From Chitinophaga vietnamensis (GTDB lineage: Bacteria; Bacteroidota; Bacteroidia; Chitinophagales; Chitinophagaceae): a DNA stretch of 64,000 nucleotides. Of the stretch, positions 1 to 8,824 are shown piece by piece. The notes beneath the pieces are model-generated. The model was not told the DNA's origin. It ran no database searches and saw only the letters and a list, made by a program, of their open reading frames with translations. The position numbers were made by a program, and so were the translations under genes. How positions within the stretch are numbered: the first letter of the stretch is position 1; every line of letters starts with the position of its first letter. The stretch spans positions 372,001 through 436,000 of the forward strand of contig NZ_CABHMS010000003.1 in assembly GCF_902167635.1 (NCBI RefSeq), given 5' to 3'.

Positions 1-266
1 GTAAATTATTTCTGGGGGTAGATGGTATTGACCTGGATTTCGGGCTAACCACTACTAATATTATGGAAGCGCACCTGAACCAGAAGATGATCGCGACTGT
101 TCAGAAAACCATTGTGCTGGCGGATTCCAGCAAGTTTGGCAAACGCGGCTTCGGCCGCATCTGTGGCCTGGACGAGATAGATGAAATTATTACCGACAGC
201 GGCATCGCTGAACATACGCTCCGGCAACTGGAAGAGATGGGCGTAAAAGTAACCGTTACTCATTAG
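1..266 (+). CDS. DeoR/GlpR-family transcriptional regulator, C-terminal part
   Basis: The gene enters from the left edge; the reading frame starts at base 3 and ends at TAG 264-266. The visible 87 residues match the C-terminal sugar-phosphate-binding domain of DeoR/GlpR repressors: a GVDGID stretch, then TTTNIMEAHLNQKMI, VLADSSKFGKRGF, and a closing LDEIDEIITD segment. Members of this family usually have an N-terminal winged helix that binds DNA and respond to phosphorylated sugars; that half lies outside the window, so the regulated pathway is unknown. The stop codon overlaps the end of the convergent AraC-type pseudogene by 4 bp. Confidence 0.85.
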   Translation, partial: KLFLGVDGIDLDFGLTTTNIMEAHLNQKMIATVQKTIVLADSSKFGKRGFGRICGLDEIDEIITDSGIAEHTLRQLEEMGVKVTVTH

Positions 267-563
267 CCCCTCCAGACCTTGCGGCAGGCGCCGGGCGTAA
301 CACCCTTTACCTGTTTGAACAATCGCGCGAAATAATTGGCGGATTGAAATTTAATTCAAATGCAATGCTGGCAATATCCCTCGTAACGTTTTGCAACAGT
401 ATCTGGCTGTGCAGGATGTTCACTTCATTGATCCACTGCTTGGGAGGCTTGTCTGTAGCCTCTTTCACGCATTTATTAAGATAGTTTTCCGAGATGTTCA
501 GCTTATACGCATAGAAGGCAACACCTTTTTCCCTGAGGTGATGTTGCTGACAGTCACGTTTTG
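263..563 (-). pseudogene. AraC-family regulator remnant, N-truncated and frameshifted
   Basis: On the minus strand the translation from about 563 reads as an AraC-type double helix-turn-helix: GVAFYAYKLNISENYLNKC, then KQWINEVNILHSQILLQNV and IASIAFELNF. Near 337-350 the frame breaks. The other frame then continues the family ending (NYFARLFKQVKGVTPG) to a TAA at 263-265. The regulatory N-terminal half is missing: upstream sequence in this frame is only antisense to ureA. The remnant sits between the DeoR gene and the urease operon. Whether it ever regulated either is unknown. Confidence 0.75.
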
Positions 564-631
564 TGCTAATCTGAATTGATGTATTGATTTTCGAATTTGG
601 TATCACTAACTTCGGAAGTTCGTACACACAT

Positions 632-667
632 AAATCCAAAAATCTGTAAATCCAAAAATCCGTAAAT
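632..667. repeat. Intergenic AAATCC-GTAAATC repeat run before ureA
   Basis: Three tandem units of the AAATCCAAAAATC / GTAAATCC type end 3 bases before the ureA start codon. The same words build the palindromes at 8765-8824, 11961-12119 and 63195-63279, but here only one arm is present, so no strong hairpin forms. Confidence 0.6.
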
Positions 668-670
668 ATT

Positions 671-973
671 ATGCATCTAACTCCCCGAGAAACGGAAAAA
701 TTGTTGCTCCACCTGGCTGGAGAAGTAGCGGCCAAACGCAAGGCACGCGGGCTTAAACTCAATTATCCCGAGTCCATCGCGCTGATCAGCAGCGAACTGC
801 TGGAAGCGGCACGCGACGGGAAATCGGTCGCGGAGCTCATGCAGTTCGGCGCCACTATCCTCACCAGAGAGGATGTCATGGAAGGCATCCCCGAAATGAT
901 CCACGACGTGCAGATTGAGGCCACCTTCCCGGATGGCACCAAGCTCGTGACCGTCCACAACCCGATCCGATAA
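671..973 (+). CDS. ureA: Urease subunit gamma
   Basis: The 100-residue product has the length and sequence of bacterial urease gamma: it begins [20 protein letters not shown] and contains [39 protein letters not shown] and a C-terminal TVHNPI. Gamma packs against beta and alpha in the cytoplasmic (alpha-beta-gamma) urease, which hydrolyses urea to ammonia and carbamate. It is the first gene of the ureABCEFGD block. No Bacteroidota-type -7 element was found directly upstream; the start codon follows a run of intergenic repeat units, so the promoter is unresolved. Confidence 0.97.
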   Translation: MHLTPRETEKLLLHLAGEVAAKRKARGLKLNYPESIALISSELLEAARDGKSVAELMQFGATILTREDVMEGIPEMIHDVQIEATFPDGTKLVTVHNPIR

Positions 974-989
974 TTTTAAAACTGTCATC

Positions 990-1364
990 ATGATTCCCGG
1001 AGAATATTTTATCGCCGATGGCGATATCAACTGTAACGTGGGGAGAGATACCGTTAGCATTAAAGTGATCAATACCGGCGACCGCCCGGTGCAGATCGGC
1101 TCCCATTGCCATTTTTTTGAAGTGAATCGCCAGGTGAGCTTCGACCGTGCCAAAGCATTTGGTATGCGGCTCAACATTGCCGCAGGTACTGCTGTACGCT
1201 TTGAACCCGGCGAAGAAAAAGAAGTGCAGCTCGTGGCCTTCGGCGGCGCCCGGAAAGCCTTTGGCATCAATAACCTCGTGAATGGCGACACCACGCAGGA
1301 TGCCGCTAAAGCCGCCGCCGTAGCGAAACTCGAACCGCTCAATTTTAAAAACCAAGCACAATGA
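990..1364 (+). CDS. ureB: Urease subunit beta
   Basis: The 124-residue product starts [13 protein letters not shown] and shows the beta-subunit core: [41 protein letters not shown] and [23 protein letters not shown]. It forms the structural beta chain of the urease trimer unit. A short A-rich tail ([18 protein letters not shown]) extends it slightly beyond the usual length of about 101-110. Its stop overlaps the ureC start in an ATGA quartet, which indicates translational coupling. Confidence 0.97.
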   Translation: MIPGEYFIADGDINCNVGRDTVSIKVINTGDRPVQIGSHCHFFEVNRQVSFDRAKAFGMRLNIAAGTAVRFEPGEEKEVQLVAFGGARKAFGINNLVNGDTTQDAAKAAAVAKLEPLNFKNQAQ

Positions 1365-3082
1365 CCCTGAAGATCAATAAAACCAAATATGCCAATATGT
1401 ACGGCCCCACTGTGGGCGATAAAGTGCGGCTGGGCGATACCAATATCATCATCGAGATAGAAAAAGACTTCAATAGCTACGGCGATGAAAGTAAATTCGG
1501 CGGCGGCAAAACGGTGCGCGATGGCATGGCGCAATCCAGCACCGCCACCCGCGACCAGGGCGTGCTAGACTTTGTGATCACCAACGTGATCCTGCTCGAT
1601 CACTGGGGCATCGTGAAAGGCGACCTCGGCATCAAAGATGGCAGGATCGTGGGTTTCGGTCAGGCTGGCAATCCAGATACCATGGACGGTGTAGCGCCAA
1701 ACATGATCATCGGCGCCTCCACAGAAGTACACGGCGGCGATGGCCTCATCGTTACTGCCGGTGGCATTGATACGCATATTCACTTCATCAGTCCGCAGCA
1801 GATAGAAACAGCGCTCTTCAGTGGCGTCACCACCATGATCGGCGGTGGTACAGGACCGGCAGACGGTACCAATGCCACTACTATCACGCCCGGTAAATGG
1901 TTCATCGAAAGGATGCTGCAATCCGCAGAAGCATTTCCGATGAACCTCGGTTTCTTCGGAAAGGGCAACTGTGCTACAGAAGCGCCCATCGCGGAGCAGA
2001 TAGAGGCGGGCGCATTGGGCGTGAAGATACATGAAGACTGGGGCGCTACGCCCGCCGTGATCGACGCGGCGCTGAAAGTAGCCGACAAATACGATGTGCA
2101 GGTAGCCATCCACACCGATACCCTCAATGAAGCCGGTTTCCTGGAAGATACCATGAACGCCATCAAAGGCCGCGTGATACATACCTTCCACACCGAAGGC
2201 GCTGGTGGCGGCCATGCGCCGGATATCATCAAAGCGGCGATGTATCCGAATGTACTGCCCGCATCTACCAATCCTACCCGTCCGTTCACCGTAAATACCA
2301 TCGATGAGCACCTGGATATGCTGATGGTATGTCATCACCTGAGTAAAAATATTCCGGAAGACGTGGCCTTTGCCGACTCCCGCATTCGTCCGGAAACCAT
2401 TGCTGCAGAGGATATCCTGCATGATATGGGCGTATTCAGCATCATGAGCTCCGACTCACAGGCCATGGGGCGTGTAGGCGAGGTCGTTACCCGCACCTGG
2501 CAAACGGCCGACAAAATGAAAGTACAACGCGGCGCGCTGGCGGAAGATGCCGCTAATAACAACGATAACTTCCGTGCGAAACGTTACGTAGCTAAATACA
2601 CGATCAATGCGGCTATTGCACAAGGCATCTCCGAATATGTAGGTTCCGTGGAACCCGGCAAGATCGCGGATCTCGTGTTATGGAAGCCCGCACTGTTCGG
2701 CGCCAAACCGGAAATGATCATCAAAGGCGGCATGATCATCGCCAGCAAGATGGGAGATCCCAATGCGTCTATTCCTACGCCGCAGCCGGTGATCATGCGT
2801 AATATGTTCGGCGCTTTCGGTAAGGCCCTGCACAAAACCTGCGTCACTTTTGTATCACAGGCATCGATCGATAACGGTATGGTGAAAGAATATGGTCTGG
2901 AGAAAATGATACTGCCGGTGAAGAACTGCCGCAATATCTCCAAAAAAGACCTGATACATAACGATAAAACACCGGAGATCACCGTGAACCCGGAAAATTA
3001 TGAAGTACGTGTAGACGGTACCGTTATTACCTGCGAGCCGGTAGCTGTGGTGCCTTTGGCGCAACGGTATTTTCTCTTTTAA
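1361..3082 (+). CDS. ureC: Urease subunit alpha (catalytic, nickel-binding)
   Basis: The 573-residue product is the catalytic urease subunit. Nickel ligands are visible: His139 and His141 in [14 protein letters not shown], the carbamylated lysine Lys222 in [12 protein letters not shown], and histidines in the following [10 protein letters not shown] and [13 protein letters not shown] segments. The mobile-flap histidine lies in MLMVCHHLS (about residue 325) and the catalytic Asp in [13 protein letters not shown]. All key residues are present, so the enzyme should be active once loaded with nickel by UreDEFG. The start overlaps ureB by 4 bp. Confidence 0.98.
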   Translation: MTLKINKTKYANMYGPTVGDKVRLGDTNIIIEIEKDFNSYGDESKFGGGKTVRDGMAQSSTATRDQGVLDFVITNVILLDHWGIVKGDLGIKDGRIVGFGQAGNPDTMDGVAPNMIIGASTEVHGGDGLIVTAGGIDTHIHFISPQQIETALFSGVTTMIGGGTGPADGTNATTITPGKWFIERMLQSAEAFPMNLGFFGKGNCATEAPIAEQIEAGALGVKIHEDWGATPAVIDAALKVADKYDVQVAIHTDTLNEAGFLEDTMNAIKGRVIHTFHTEGAGGGHAPDIIKAAMYPNVLPASTNPTRPFTVNTIDEHLDMLMVCHHLSKNIPEDVAFADSRIRPETIAAEDILHDMGVFSIMSSDSQAMGRVGEVVTRTWQTADKMKVQRGALAEDAANNNDNFRAKRYVAKYTINAAIAQGISEYVGSVEPGKIADLVLWKPALFGAKPEMIIKGGMIIASKMGDPNASIPTPQPVIMRNMFGAFGKALHKTCVTFVSQASIDNGMVKEYGLEKMILPVKNCRNISKKDLIHNDKTPEITVNPENYEVRVDGTVITCEPVAVVPLAQRYFLF

Positions 3083-3093
3083 ATATACAGATC

Positions 3094-3594
3094 ATGATCA
3101 TCGACAACATCATCGGCAATATGGAAACGCTGGCGGTAAGCCACTTGCAGACCGACCTGCTGCAATTGGAGTGGTACGAAACCACGAAGCGCATACAGCG
3201 CAAGCATACGCAGCAGGGCATGGAGATCGCGGTGCGTTTCCTGAAAGAGGGGCAGCGTTTGCGCCAGGGCGATATCCTGTATATGGATGCGCAGAAGGCG
3301 GTGGTAGTGGATATTCTGCCGAGCGATGCCATCGTGGTGTCACCGCGCTCGCTGTTGGAAATGGGGAGTGTGTGTTACGAGATCGGCAACAAGCACCTGC
3401 CTGTGTTCATCCAGGACAACCAGGTGCTGCTGCCCTATGAAGAGCCGATCTTCCGCTGGCTGGTGGCCAGTGGCTACGTTACCGAAAAGCAGCATACCCG
3501 TCTCACGAACCTGCTCAATGCCAATGTGCAGCCGCACAGTCATGGCGGCGGCAGTTCCTTGTTTTCAAAGATCATCGGGATGGCATCCAAATAA
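3094..3594 (+). CDS. ureE: Urease accessory protein UreE (nickel metallochaperone)
   Basis: The 166-residue product has the UreE two-domain plan: an N-terminal peptide-binding part (LEWYETTKRIQRKHTQQGMEI, VRFLKEGQRLRQGDILY) and a C-terminal metal-binding part (CYEIGNKHLPVFIQDNQVLL, FRWLVASGY). UreE dimers carry Ni2+ to UreG for delivery to UreC. The C-terminus ends in a short PHSHGGG stretch rather than the long polyhistidine tail of Klebsiella UreE, so it probably binds few ions. It lies 11 bp after ureC. Confidence 0.95.
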   Translation: MIIDNIIGNMETLAVSHLQTDLLQLEWYETTKRIQRKHTQQGMEIAVRFLKEGQRLRQGDILYMDAQKAVVVDILPSDAIVVSPRSLLEMGSVCYEIGNKHLPVFIQDNQVLLPYEEPIFRWLVASGYVTEKQHTRLTNLLNANVQPHSHGGGSSLFSKIIGMASK

Positions 3595-3603
3595 AAACTG
3601 TAT

Positions 3604-4287
3604 ATGAATTACCTCGGAAGTCTGCTACACCTCAGCGATCCTACTTTGCCTATCGGGGCTTACACCCATTCCAACGGGCTGGAAACTTATGTGCAGCAGG
3701 GGATCGTGCACGATGCCGCTACGGCGGCGGATTACGTGCGGCAGATGCTTAGCGCCAATCTGCATTATAACGATGCCGCCTTTGTATGCCTCGCCTACAA
3801 AGCCGCTGCTGCACAGGATTTGCCGGCTTTGCTGCTGCTGGATGAAGAGGTGAGCGCCCTGAAGCTGCCGCTGGAAATACGACAGGCCAGCCAGAAACTG
3901 GGACAACGCCTCATTAAAATATTCCGGCGACAGCAACCGTTTGCGCTGGCGCAATCGTTTGAAGCCGCCGTGCAGGCCAGGAAAGCGGCGGGACATTATT
4001 GTATTGCCTATGGCGTATATGCGTGCCTGTTAGATATCCCGCTGGAGGAGGCATTATATGCTTTCTATTACAATGCCGCCGCGGGTATGGTCACCAATGC
4101 CGTGAAGCTGGTGCCACTGGGGCAGCTCGACGGGCAGGACATCCTGTTCCACATGCAGGCGGTGATCAAAGCGCTGATCGCACCAACGATTGCGCTGGAC
4201 CGCGATCTGGCAGGCGTTTGCAATATCGGCTTCGATATCCGCTGCATGCAGCATGAACGGCTCTATTCCCGTTTGTATATGTCTTAA
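3604..4287 (+). CDS. ureF: Urease accessory protein UreF
   Basis: The 227-residue all-helical product shows UreF hallmarks: LLHLSDPTLPIGAYTHSNGLE at the start, and PLEEALYAFYYNAAAGMVTN-type sequence followed by VKLVPLGQLDGQ further on. UreF bridges UreD and the GTPase UreG in the complex that inserts nickel into apo-urease and gates GTP hydrolysis. It lies 9 bp after ureE in the same operon. Confidence 0.95.
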   Translation: MNYLGSLLHLSDPTLPIGAYTHSNGLETYVQQGIVHDAATAADYVRQMLSANLHYNDAAFVCLAYKAAAAQDLPALLLLDEEVSALKLPLEIRQASQKLGQRLIKIFRRQQPFALAQSFEAAVQARKAAGHYCIAYGVYACLLDIPLEEALYAFYYNAAAGMVTNAVKLVPLGQLDGQDILFHMQAVIKALIAPTIALDRDLAGVCNIGFDIRCMQHERLYSRLYMS

Positions 4288-4306
4288 AAAAAATAAAACG
4301 TAAAAA

Positions 4307-4945
4307 ATGAGCGACAGAAAATATGTGAAGATAGGCGTGGCCGGGCCCGTAGGTTCCGGTAAAACCGCGCTGATAGAGCGTTTGTCAAGGCAGCTGATGC
4401 AATCTTATAGCATCGGCGTGATCACAAATGATATCTATACCAAAGAAGACGCGGAATTTCTGACGAAGAACAGCCTTTTACCGAAGGAGCGCATCATCGG
4501 CGTAGAAACCGGCGGATGCCCCCATACCGCCATCCGCGAGGATGCCAGCATGAACCTGGAAGCCGTGGATGAAATGGCAGCGCGCTTCCCCGATATCGAG
4601 CTGATACTCATCGAGAGCGGCGGCGATAACCTCAGCGCTACTTTCAGCCCTGATCTTGCGGATGTAACCATCTTCGTCATTGATGTGGCGGAAGGCGACA
4701 AGATACCGCGCAAAGGCGGCCCGGGCATCACCCGTTCCGATCTGCTCGTGATCAACAAAATTGATCTGGCGCCCTATGTACATGCCGACCTGGGCGTGAT
4801 GGAGCGCGATGCCCGCAAAATGAGGACCGGCAAGCCTTTCGTGTTTACCAACCTCATGTCGTTGCAGGGCCTCGACACCGTGATCGGATGGATCAAAAAA
4901 TACGCCTTGCTGGAAGATGCAGCAGAGCCGGCACTTGTACGATAA
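4307..4945 (+). CDS. ureG: Urease accessory GTPase UreG
   Basis: The 212-residue SIMIBI-class GTPase has a P-loop at residues 13-20 (GPVGSGKT), the [19 protein letters not shown] block with the Cys-Pro-His nickel site, a [20 protein letters not shown] switch region, and NKIDLAPYV as the guanine-specificity motif. It couples GTP hydrolysis to nickel transfer from UreE through the UreD-UreF scaffold. It lies 19 bp after ureF. No motif is missing. Confidence 0.97.
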   Translation: MSDRKYVKIGVAGPVGSGKTALIERLSRQLMQSYSIGVITNDIYTKEDAEFLTKNSLLPKERIIGVETGGCPHTAIREDASMNLEAVDEMAARFPDIELILIESGGDNLSATFSPDLADVTIFVIDVAEGDKIPRKGGPGITRSDLLVINKIDLAPYVHADLGVMERDARKMRTGKPFVFTNLMSLQGLDTVIGWIKKYALLEDAAEPALVR

Positions 4946-4956
4946 AACAGCAACAG

Positions 4957-5760
4957 ATGATTAACAGGCTAACCATCAACAGCGGATTTAAAAATGGCAG
5001 GTCGTACCTGAAAGATACTTTTTTCACCCGGCCTTTCCGGGTGGCGAACATCAGTGAACACCGCCGTGATCCTGCTTTGTACCTGATGGTGATGAGCTCT
5101 TCGCCGGGCATATTGGATGGCGATCATTATGATATTGAGATCACCGTGGAAACACATAGCCGTTTGCTGTTGCAATCGCAATCGTACCAGCGGCTCTTCA
5201 ATATGCAGCGCGGCGCGCAGCAGGAGCAGCGCATCACTTTGCAGGAAGGCAGCGTTTTCAGCTATGTGCAGCACCCCGTGGTGCCGCATGAAAATGCCAT
5301 CTTCAAAGGGCGCAATGTGATACGGCTGGCGGATCATTGCCGGCTTACCTTCGGCGAAATACTTACCTGTGGCCGCAAGCATTCGGGCGAAGTTTTCCGC
5401 TACCGGCAGTTCCACAACATTACCACGGTGTATCATCATGATCAGCTGCTGATAAAAGACAACCTGCTGTTGCAGCCGCAATTATTACCCATGGCGGCGA
5501 TCGGGCAGATGGAGGGCTACACGCACCAGGCTACCTTGTTGCATGTAGACACCGGCGAAGGTGTGTCGGAGCAGATGGCAGACGAGCTGCATGCGTTGCT
5601 GGAAAACGAAAAGGATATTGCCCTGGGCATCTCCCGGCCTCATGCCTCTTCGCTGGTGATCCGCATCCTGGGCCATGGCGGCGAGCAGCTGTTCCGCTGC
5701 CTGCAACAGGTGGAAAAATATTGCTGGCAACAGCCTCACGTAAAACAAGCGGCGATATGA
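4957..5760 (+). CDS. ureD: Urease accessory protein UreD (UreH)
   Basis: The frame is open from 4888 but the ATG at 4957, 11 bp after ureG, gives the family start (INRLTINSGFKNGRSYLKDT) and 267 residues, so it is preferred. Typical UreD segments follow: MVMSSSPGILDGDHYDIEI, LLLQSQSYQRLFNMQRG, and GEILTCGRKHSGEVFRYRQF. UreD is the scaffold that docks UreF-UreG onto apo-urease and conducts nickel. Its stop overlaps the next gene in an ATGA quartet. Confidence 0.94.
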   Translation: MINRLTINSGFKNGRSYLKDTFFTRPFRVANISEHRRDPALYLMVMSSSPGILDGDHYDIEITVETHSRLLLQSQSYQRLFNMQRGAQQEQRITLQEGSVFSYVQHPVVPHENAIFKGRNVIRLADHCRLTFGEILTCGRKHSGEVFRYRQFHNITTVYHHDQLLIKDNLLLQPQLLPMAAIGQMEGYTHQATLLHVDTGEGVSEQMADELHALLENEKDIALGISRPHASSLVIRILGHGGEQLFRCLQQVEKYCWQQPHVKQAAI

Positions 5761-6458
5761 ATATAGGATTGACCACTTTGGTATTGTCGGCCATAACGAT
5801 TGCTTGCCTGCATACCGCTACAGGCCCGGATCATTACCTGCCGTTCATTGTGTTGTCGAGATCGAAGAAATGGTCGATGCCCAAAACCATCCTATGGACG
5901 GTGATCTGCGGCCTGGGGCATATCTTCAGCTCTGTATTGATAGGGCTGTTGGGCGTGCTGCTGGGATGGCAGCTGTCGAGGCTCACCTGGTTCCAGGATG
6001 TGCGGGGTAATTTATCCGGCTGGTGCCTGCTGGCATTTGGCGTGGTTTACTTGCTCTGGGGGCTGCGCCAGGCCTGGCTTAACAAGGCGCACAAACATTT
6101 CGATGTATATGATGGCGGCGATATCTATGTATATGAACACCGTCATGGCGATATTGTTTACCCGCAGAACCGGGTGAAAGTAACACCCTGGATACTGTTT
6201 GCCATCTTCGTGATGGGGCCCAGCGAGCCGCTGGTGCCGCTCTTATTCTACTCTGGCGCGCATCGCTCTTCCCTGGAAGTGATCGTATTGATCAGTGTAT
6301 TTGCAGTAGTAACGGTGCTCACCATGCTCACGATGGTGTTGATCGGCTGCTACGGTTATTCTTTCATTAAAACCGACAAGCTGGAACGCTACGTACACGC
6401 CATTGGCGGCGCCGTTGTGACGATGTGCGGTATCGGTATGGTTTTCCTTGGATGGTAA
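5757..6458 (+). CDS. Probable nickel transporter of the urease operon (UreH/NiCoT-like membrane protein)
   Basis: The product is 233 residues with about six hydrophobic segments. Near the N-terminus it has CLHTATGPDHYLPF, which resembles the His-x4-Asp-His nickel signature of NiCoT/UreH transporters but with five residues between His and Asp-His. The loop between segments 3 and 4 is rich in His and acidic residues (HKHFDVYDGGDIYVYEHRHG), and GPSEPLVPLL follows. Position as last urease gene, translationally coupled to ureD (ATGA 5757-5760), supports nickel uptake. The frame is open from 5721, but the overlap start at 5757 fits better. Substrate is inferred from context. Confidence 0.8.
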   Translation: MNIGLTTLVLSAITIACLHTATGPDHYLPFIVLSRSKKWSMPKTILWTVICGLGHIFSSVLIGLLGVLLGWQLSRLTWFQDVRGNLSGWCLLAFGVVYLLWGLRQAWLNKAHKHFDVYDGGDIYVYEHRHGDIVYPQNRVKVTPWILFAIFVMGPSEPLVPLLFYSGAHRSSLEVIVLISVFAVVTVLTMLTMVLIGCYGYSFIKTDKLERYVHAIGGAVVTMCGIGMVFLGW

Positions 6459-6581
6459 AACCACGTTAAACATATGACTGAAAGGAAATCATTCCCCGGC
6501 GCCCGTGACAGAGCAGTGTTTCACGCCAGGGATGCCTTTTTATCTGAAAGTAGGAGTGGCGGCTAGATTTAGCGAATCTGT

Positions 6582-6726
6582 TTCTCGCAAAGACGCAAAG
6601 CAGCAAAGGATCGAAGCGGATTTTAAGGTCGCAGAGGAAGAAGGCCCATAATCTATTATATCGTCTTCTCTCTCCGCGACCTTAAAATCCGCTTCGATCC
6701 TTTGCTGCTTTGCGTCTTTGCGAGAA
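6582..6726. repeat. Perfect 51-bp inverted repeat (stem-loop) after the urease operon
   Basis: Bases 6582-6632 are an exact reverse complement of 6676-6726, with a 43-nt spacer. The arms start with TTCTCGCAAAGACGCAAAGC and contain GATCGAAGCGGATTTTAA. The 6459-6884 gap otherwise holds no convincing gene; a 30-codon frame at 6475-6567 has no recognisable features. The stem is far longer than a normal terminator and no T-run follows it. Confidence 0.9.
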
Positions 6727-6856
6727 AAATCCGCTTACCCATGACATGGTGATCGTTGAAGGCCTGAAACCATTGCAGGGCAATATTTTCCAATGATGAC
6801 ATAAGCAGTGTATGAAGGGCCAAAATTAAAGAAAAGGGTGTTAATTCATTATTATG

Positions 6857-6864
6857 TACTTTTG
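6857..6864 (+). promoter_or_regulatory. Bacteroidota-type -7 promoter element for the TonB receptor
   Basis: TACTTTTG matches the TAnnTTTG -7 consensus of Bacteroidota sigma factor and lies 20 bp before the ATG at 6885. The gap to the urease block and this element suggest that the receptor is transcribed separately. Confidence 0.6.
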
Positions 6865-6884
6865 CGCCCTTTGAAATATCAATA

Positions 6885-8762
6885 ATGAAACGTGCTCACT
6901 TGCTTTTCCTGCTGCTATTGGCCGCAGGTAGCGCCGCAGCCCAGCAGGCGCCGGATACCGCCGCATACCTGCATCACCTGGATGAAGTGATCGTTCAGGA
7001 GAACAGGCTGGCCGCCCCTTTGAAACAATCGAACCGTAATATCACCATCATCAGTCGTCGCCAGATCGATGCGATGGCCGCCACCTCCATCAATGAAGTG
7101 CTTGGCTTTGTACCCGGCCTCGATGTGCGCCAGCGCGGCCCCGGCGGCATCCAGGCGGATATAGGCATTGATGGCGGCACCTTCGACCAGACACTTGTGC
7201 TGCTCAACGGTATCAAGATCACCGATCCGCAAACGGGCCATAATATCATGAACCTGCCCATCTCGCTCAACGATGTAGACCACATCGAAGTATTGCGTGG
7301 CGCGGCCGCCCGCGTATACGGCATCAATGCGCTGAATGGTGCAATTAATATCATCACCCGTAAGCCCGCAGCAACTGGCGGCGCCGTAAATGTCAATGGC
7401 GGCAGCAGCTTTCACCGCAATGAAAAAGACCAGCTGTACAACAGCTACGGCCTTGGCGGCAATGCCGCGCTGGTCAATGGTGCGAATACACATTCCCTTT
7501 CCGCCGGCATCGACGCGGGTAATGGATACCGTTACAACACTGCTTTCCAGAACTTCAAAGCCTTTTACCAGGGCGGGTTTCAGGCCGATAGCGCCCATCG
7601 CTTCGATGTGCTGGCCGGTTATGTAGATAATCAATACGGCGCGAATGCCTTTTATGCTGCACCTGGCGACAAGGAAGCCAAGGAATACGTGAAAACCGCG
7701 CTGGCGGCGGTAAGCAATACTTCGCAGCTCAACCGCAACTGGGTGATGACGCCGCGCATAAGTTACCGCTTCACAGAAGATGACTACCGTTACATTAAAC
7801 AGACGCCGGATAAATTCAGGAACCTGCATAATAACCATATCCTCGATGCGGAGCTGAACAACAGCATCAGCACCAGTATCGGTTATTTTGGAGCTGGCGT
7901 GGAAGCGCGTTATGAGCATATCAACAGCTCTAACCTCGGCAACCATGAACGTACCAACCTGGGCGTGTATGGTGAATATAAAACGAAAGGCGACCGCCGG
8001 CTCAACTTCTCACTGGGCGGGTATCTCAACTATAATTCCGCCTATGGCTGGCAGTTCTTTCCCGGCGCAGATGTTGGCTTTCATCTCACCGATGAAATAA
8101 AAATATATGCCAATGCCGGAACGGCGCAACGTCTGCCCACTTACACCGATCTGTATTACAAGAGCCCTTCCATTATCGGGAACGACAAGCTGGGCGCGGA
8201 AAAGGCGTTCTATGCGGAAGCCGGTGTGCGTAAGTTCAGCGGGCATTTCTCTTTTACCGCAAGTGCTTTCTACCGTCAGATATCAGACTTTATTGATTAC
8301 GTGAAAGACAGTTTGCCCCAGCCCTGGCAGCCGCAGAACTTCCAGCGGGCTGATACCAAAGGCTATACCCTCGGAACTGGCTACAGTACTCAATTGCGCG
8401 AGCATGGCGTCTTCAACAGTGTAGGCGTTAACGTTGGATATAACTATCTCTCGCCATCATTTAAGGGAGATGATACGCATAACAAGATCTCGCGTTATGT
8501 GATCGAGAGTTTGCGCCACCAGCTCACGCTGAATGCGCGCACGGAGCTGTTGCAGCACCTGAGCGTGTCAGCGTCTGCACGTTATAATATGCGTATCAAT
8601 TACAAGGATTATACAGTGGTAGATGCCCGTATTGCTTACCATCAGCCACGGTTCAAGATATATATAGATGCCAACAACCTGCTCGACGTAAGCTATATAG
8701 AAGCAGGCGCAGTGCCGATGCCCGGCCGCTGGATGACGCTGGGAGCGAACATCCGGATATAA
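6885..8762 (+). CDS. TonB-dependent outer-membrane receptor
   Basis: The 625-residue product has a signal peptide (residues 1-19, ending AAAQ), a TonB-box-like LDEVIVQ at about 32-38, a plug domain at about 50-165 (IDAMAATSINEVLGFVPGLD, VLLNGIKITDPQTGHN, IEVLRGAAARVYGINALNGA), and a 22-strand-type barrel ending in an aromatic-poor strand (MTLGANIRI). It looks like a BtuB/FepA-class receptor without a carboxypeptidase-like N-terminal extension. Substrate is not shown. The position after a urease-nickel uptake operon makes a nickel chelate or cobalamin plausible, but a separate promoter lies in front. Confidence 0.9.
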   Translation: MKRAHLLFLLLLAAGSAAAQQAPDTAAYLHHLDEVIVQENRLAAPLKQSNRNITIISRRQIDAMAATSINEVLGFVPGLDVRQRGPGGIQADIGIDGGTFDQTLVLLNGIKITDPQTGHNIMNLPISLNDVDHIEVLRGAAARVYGINALNGAINIITRKPAATGGAVNVNGGSSFHRNEKDQLYNSYGLGGNAALVNGANTHSLSAGIDAGNGYRYNTAFQNFKAFYQGGFQADSAHRFDVLAGYVDNQYGANAFYAAPGDKEAKEYVKTALAAVSNTSQLNRNWVMTPRISYRFTEDDYRYIKQTPDKFRNLHNNHILDAELNNSISTSIGYFGAGVEARYEHINSSNLGNHERTNLGVYGEYKTKGDRRLNFSLGGYLNYNSAYGWQFFPGADVGFHLTDEIKIYANAGTAQRLPTYTDLYYKSPSIIGNDKLGAEKAFYAEAGVRKFSGHFSFTASAFYRQISDFIDYVKDSLPQPWQPQNFQRADTKGYTLGTGYSTQLREHGVFNSVGVNVGYNYLSPSFKGDDTHNKISRYVIESLRHQLTLNARTELLQHLSVSASARYNMRINYKDYTVVDARIAYHQPRFKIYIDANNLLDVSYIEAGAVPMPGRWMTLGANIRI

Positions 8763-8764
8763 TG

Positions 8765-8824
8765 ATTTACGGATTTATGAATTTAGGGATTTAGATAAAT
8801 CCCTAAATTCATAAATCCGTAAAT
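8765..8824. repeat. Perfect 29-bp palindrome between convergent genes (ATTTACGGATTT family)
   Basis: Bases 8765-8793 and 8796-8824 are exact reverse complements around a 2-nt loop. The arms read ATTTACGGATTTATGAATTT and so on. It fills the whole gap between the stops of the TonB receptor (+) and the YceI gene (-) and probably ends transcription from both sides. Confidence 0.85.

Noticed and set aside
677-1534. A 285-codon minus-strand frame across ureA-ureB-ureC
   Set aside because: It is antisense to three certain urease genes, shows no family sequence, and follows from the GC-rich codon use of the sense strand.
6728-6796. A stretch reading NPLTHDMVIVEGLKPLQG, like the tail of an efflux adaptor
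   Set aside because: It has only 22 codons without a start or any upstream body; too short to call a gene remnant with confidence.
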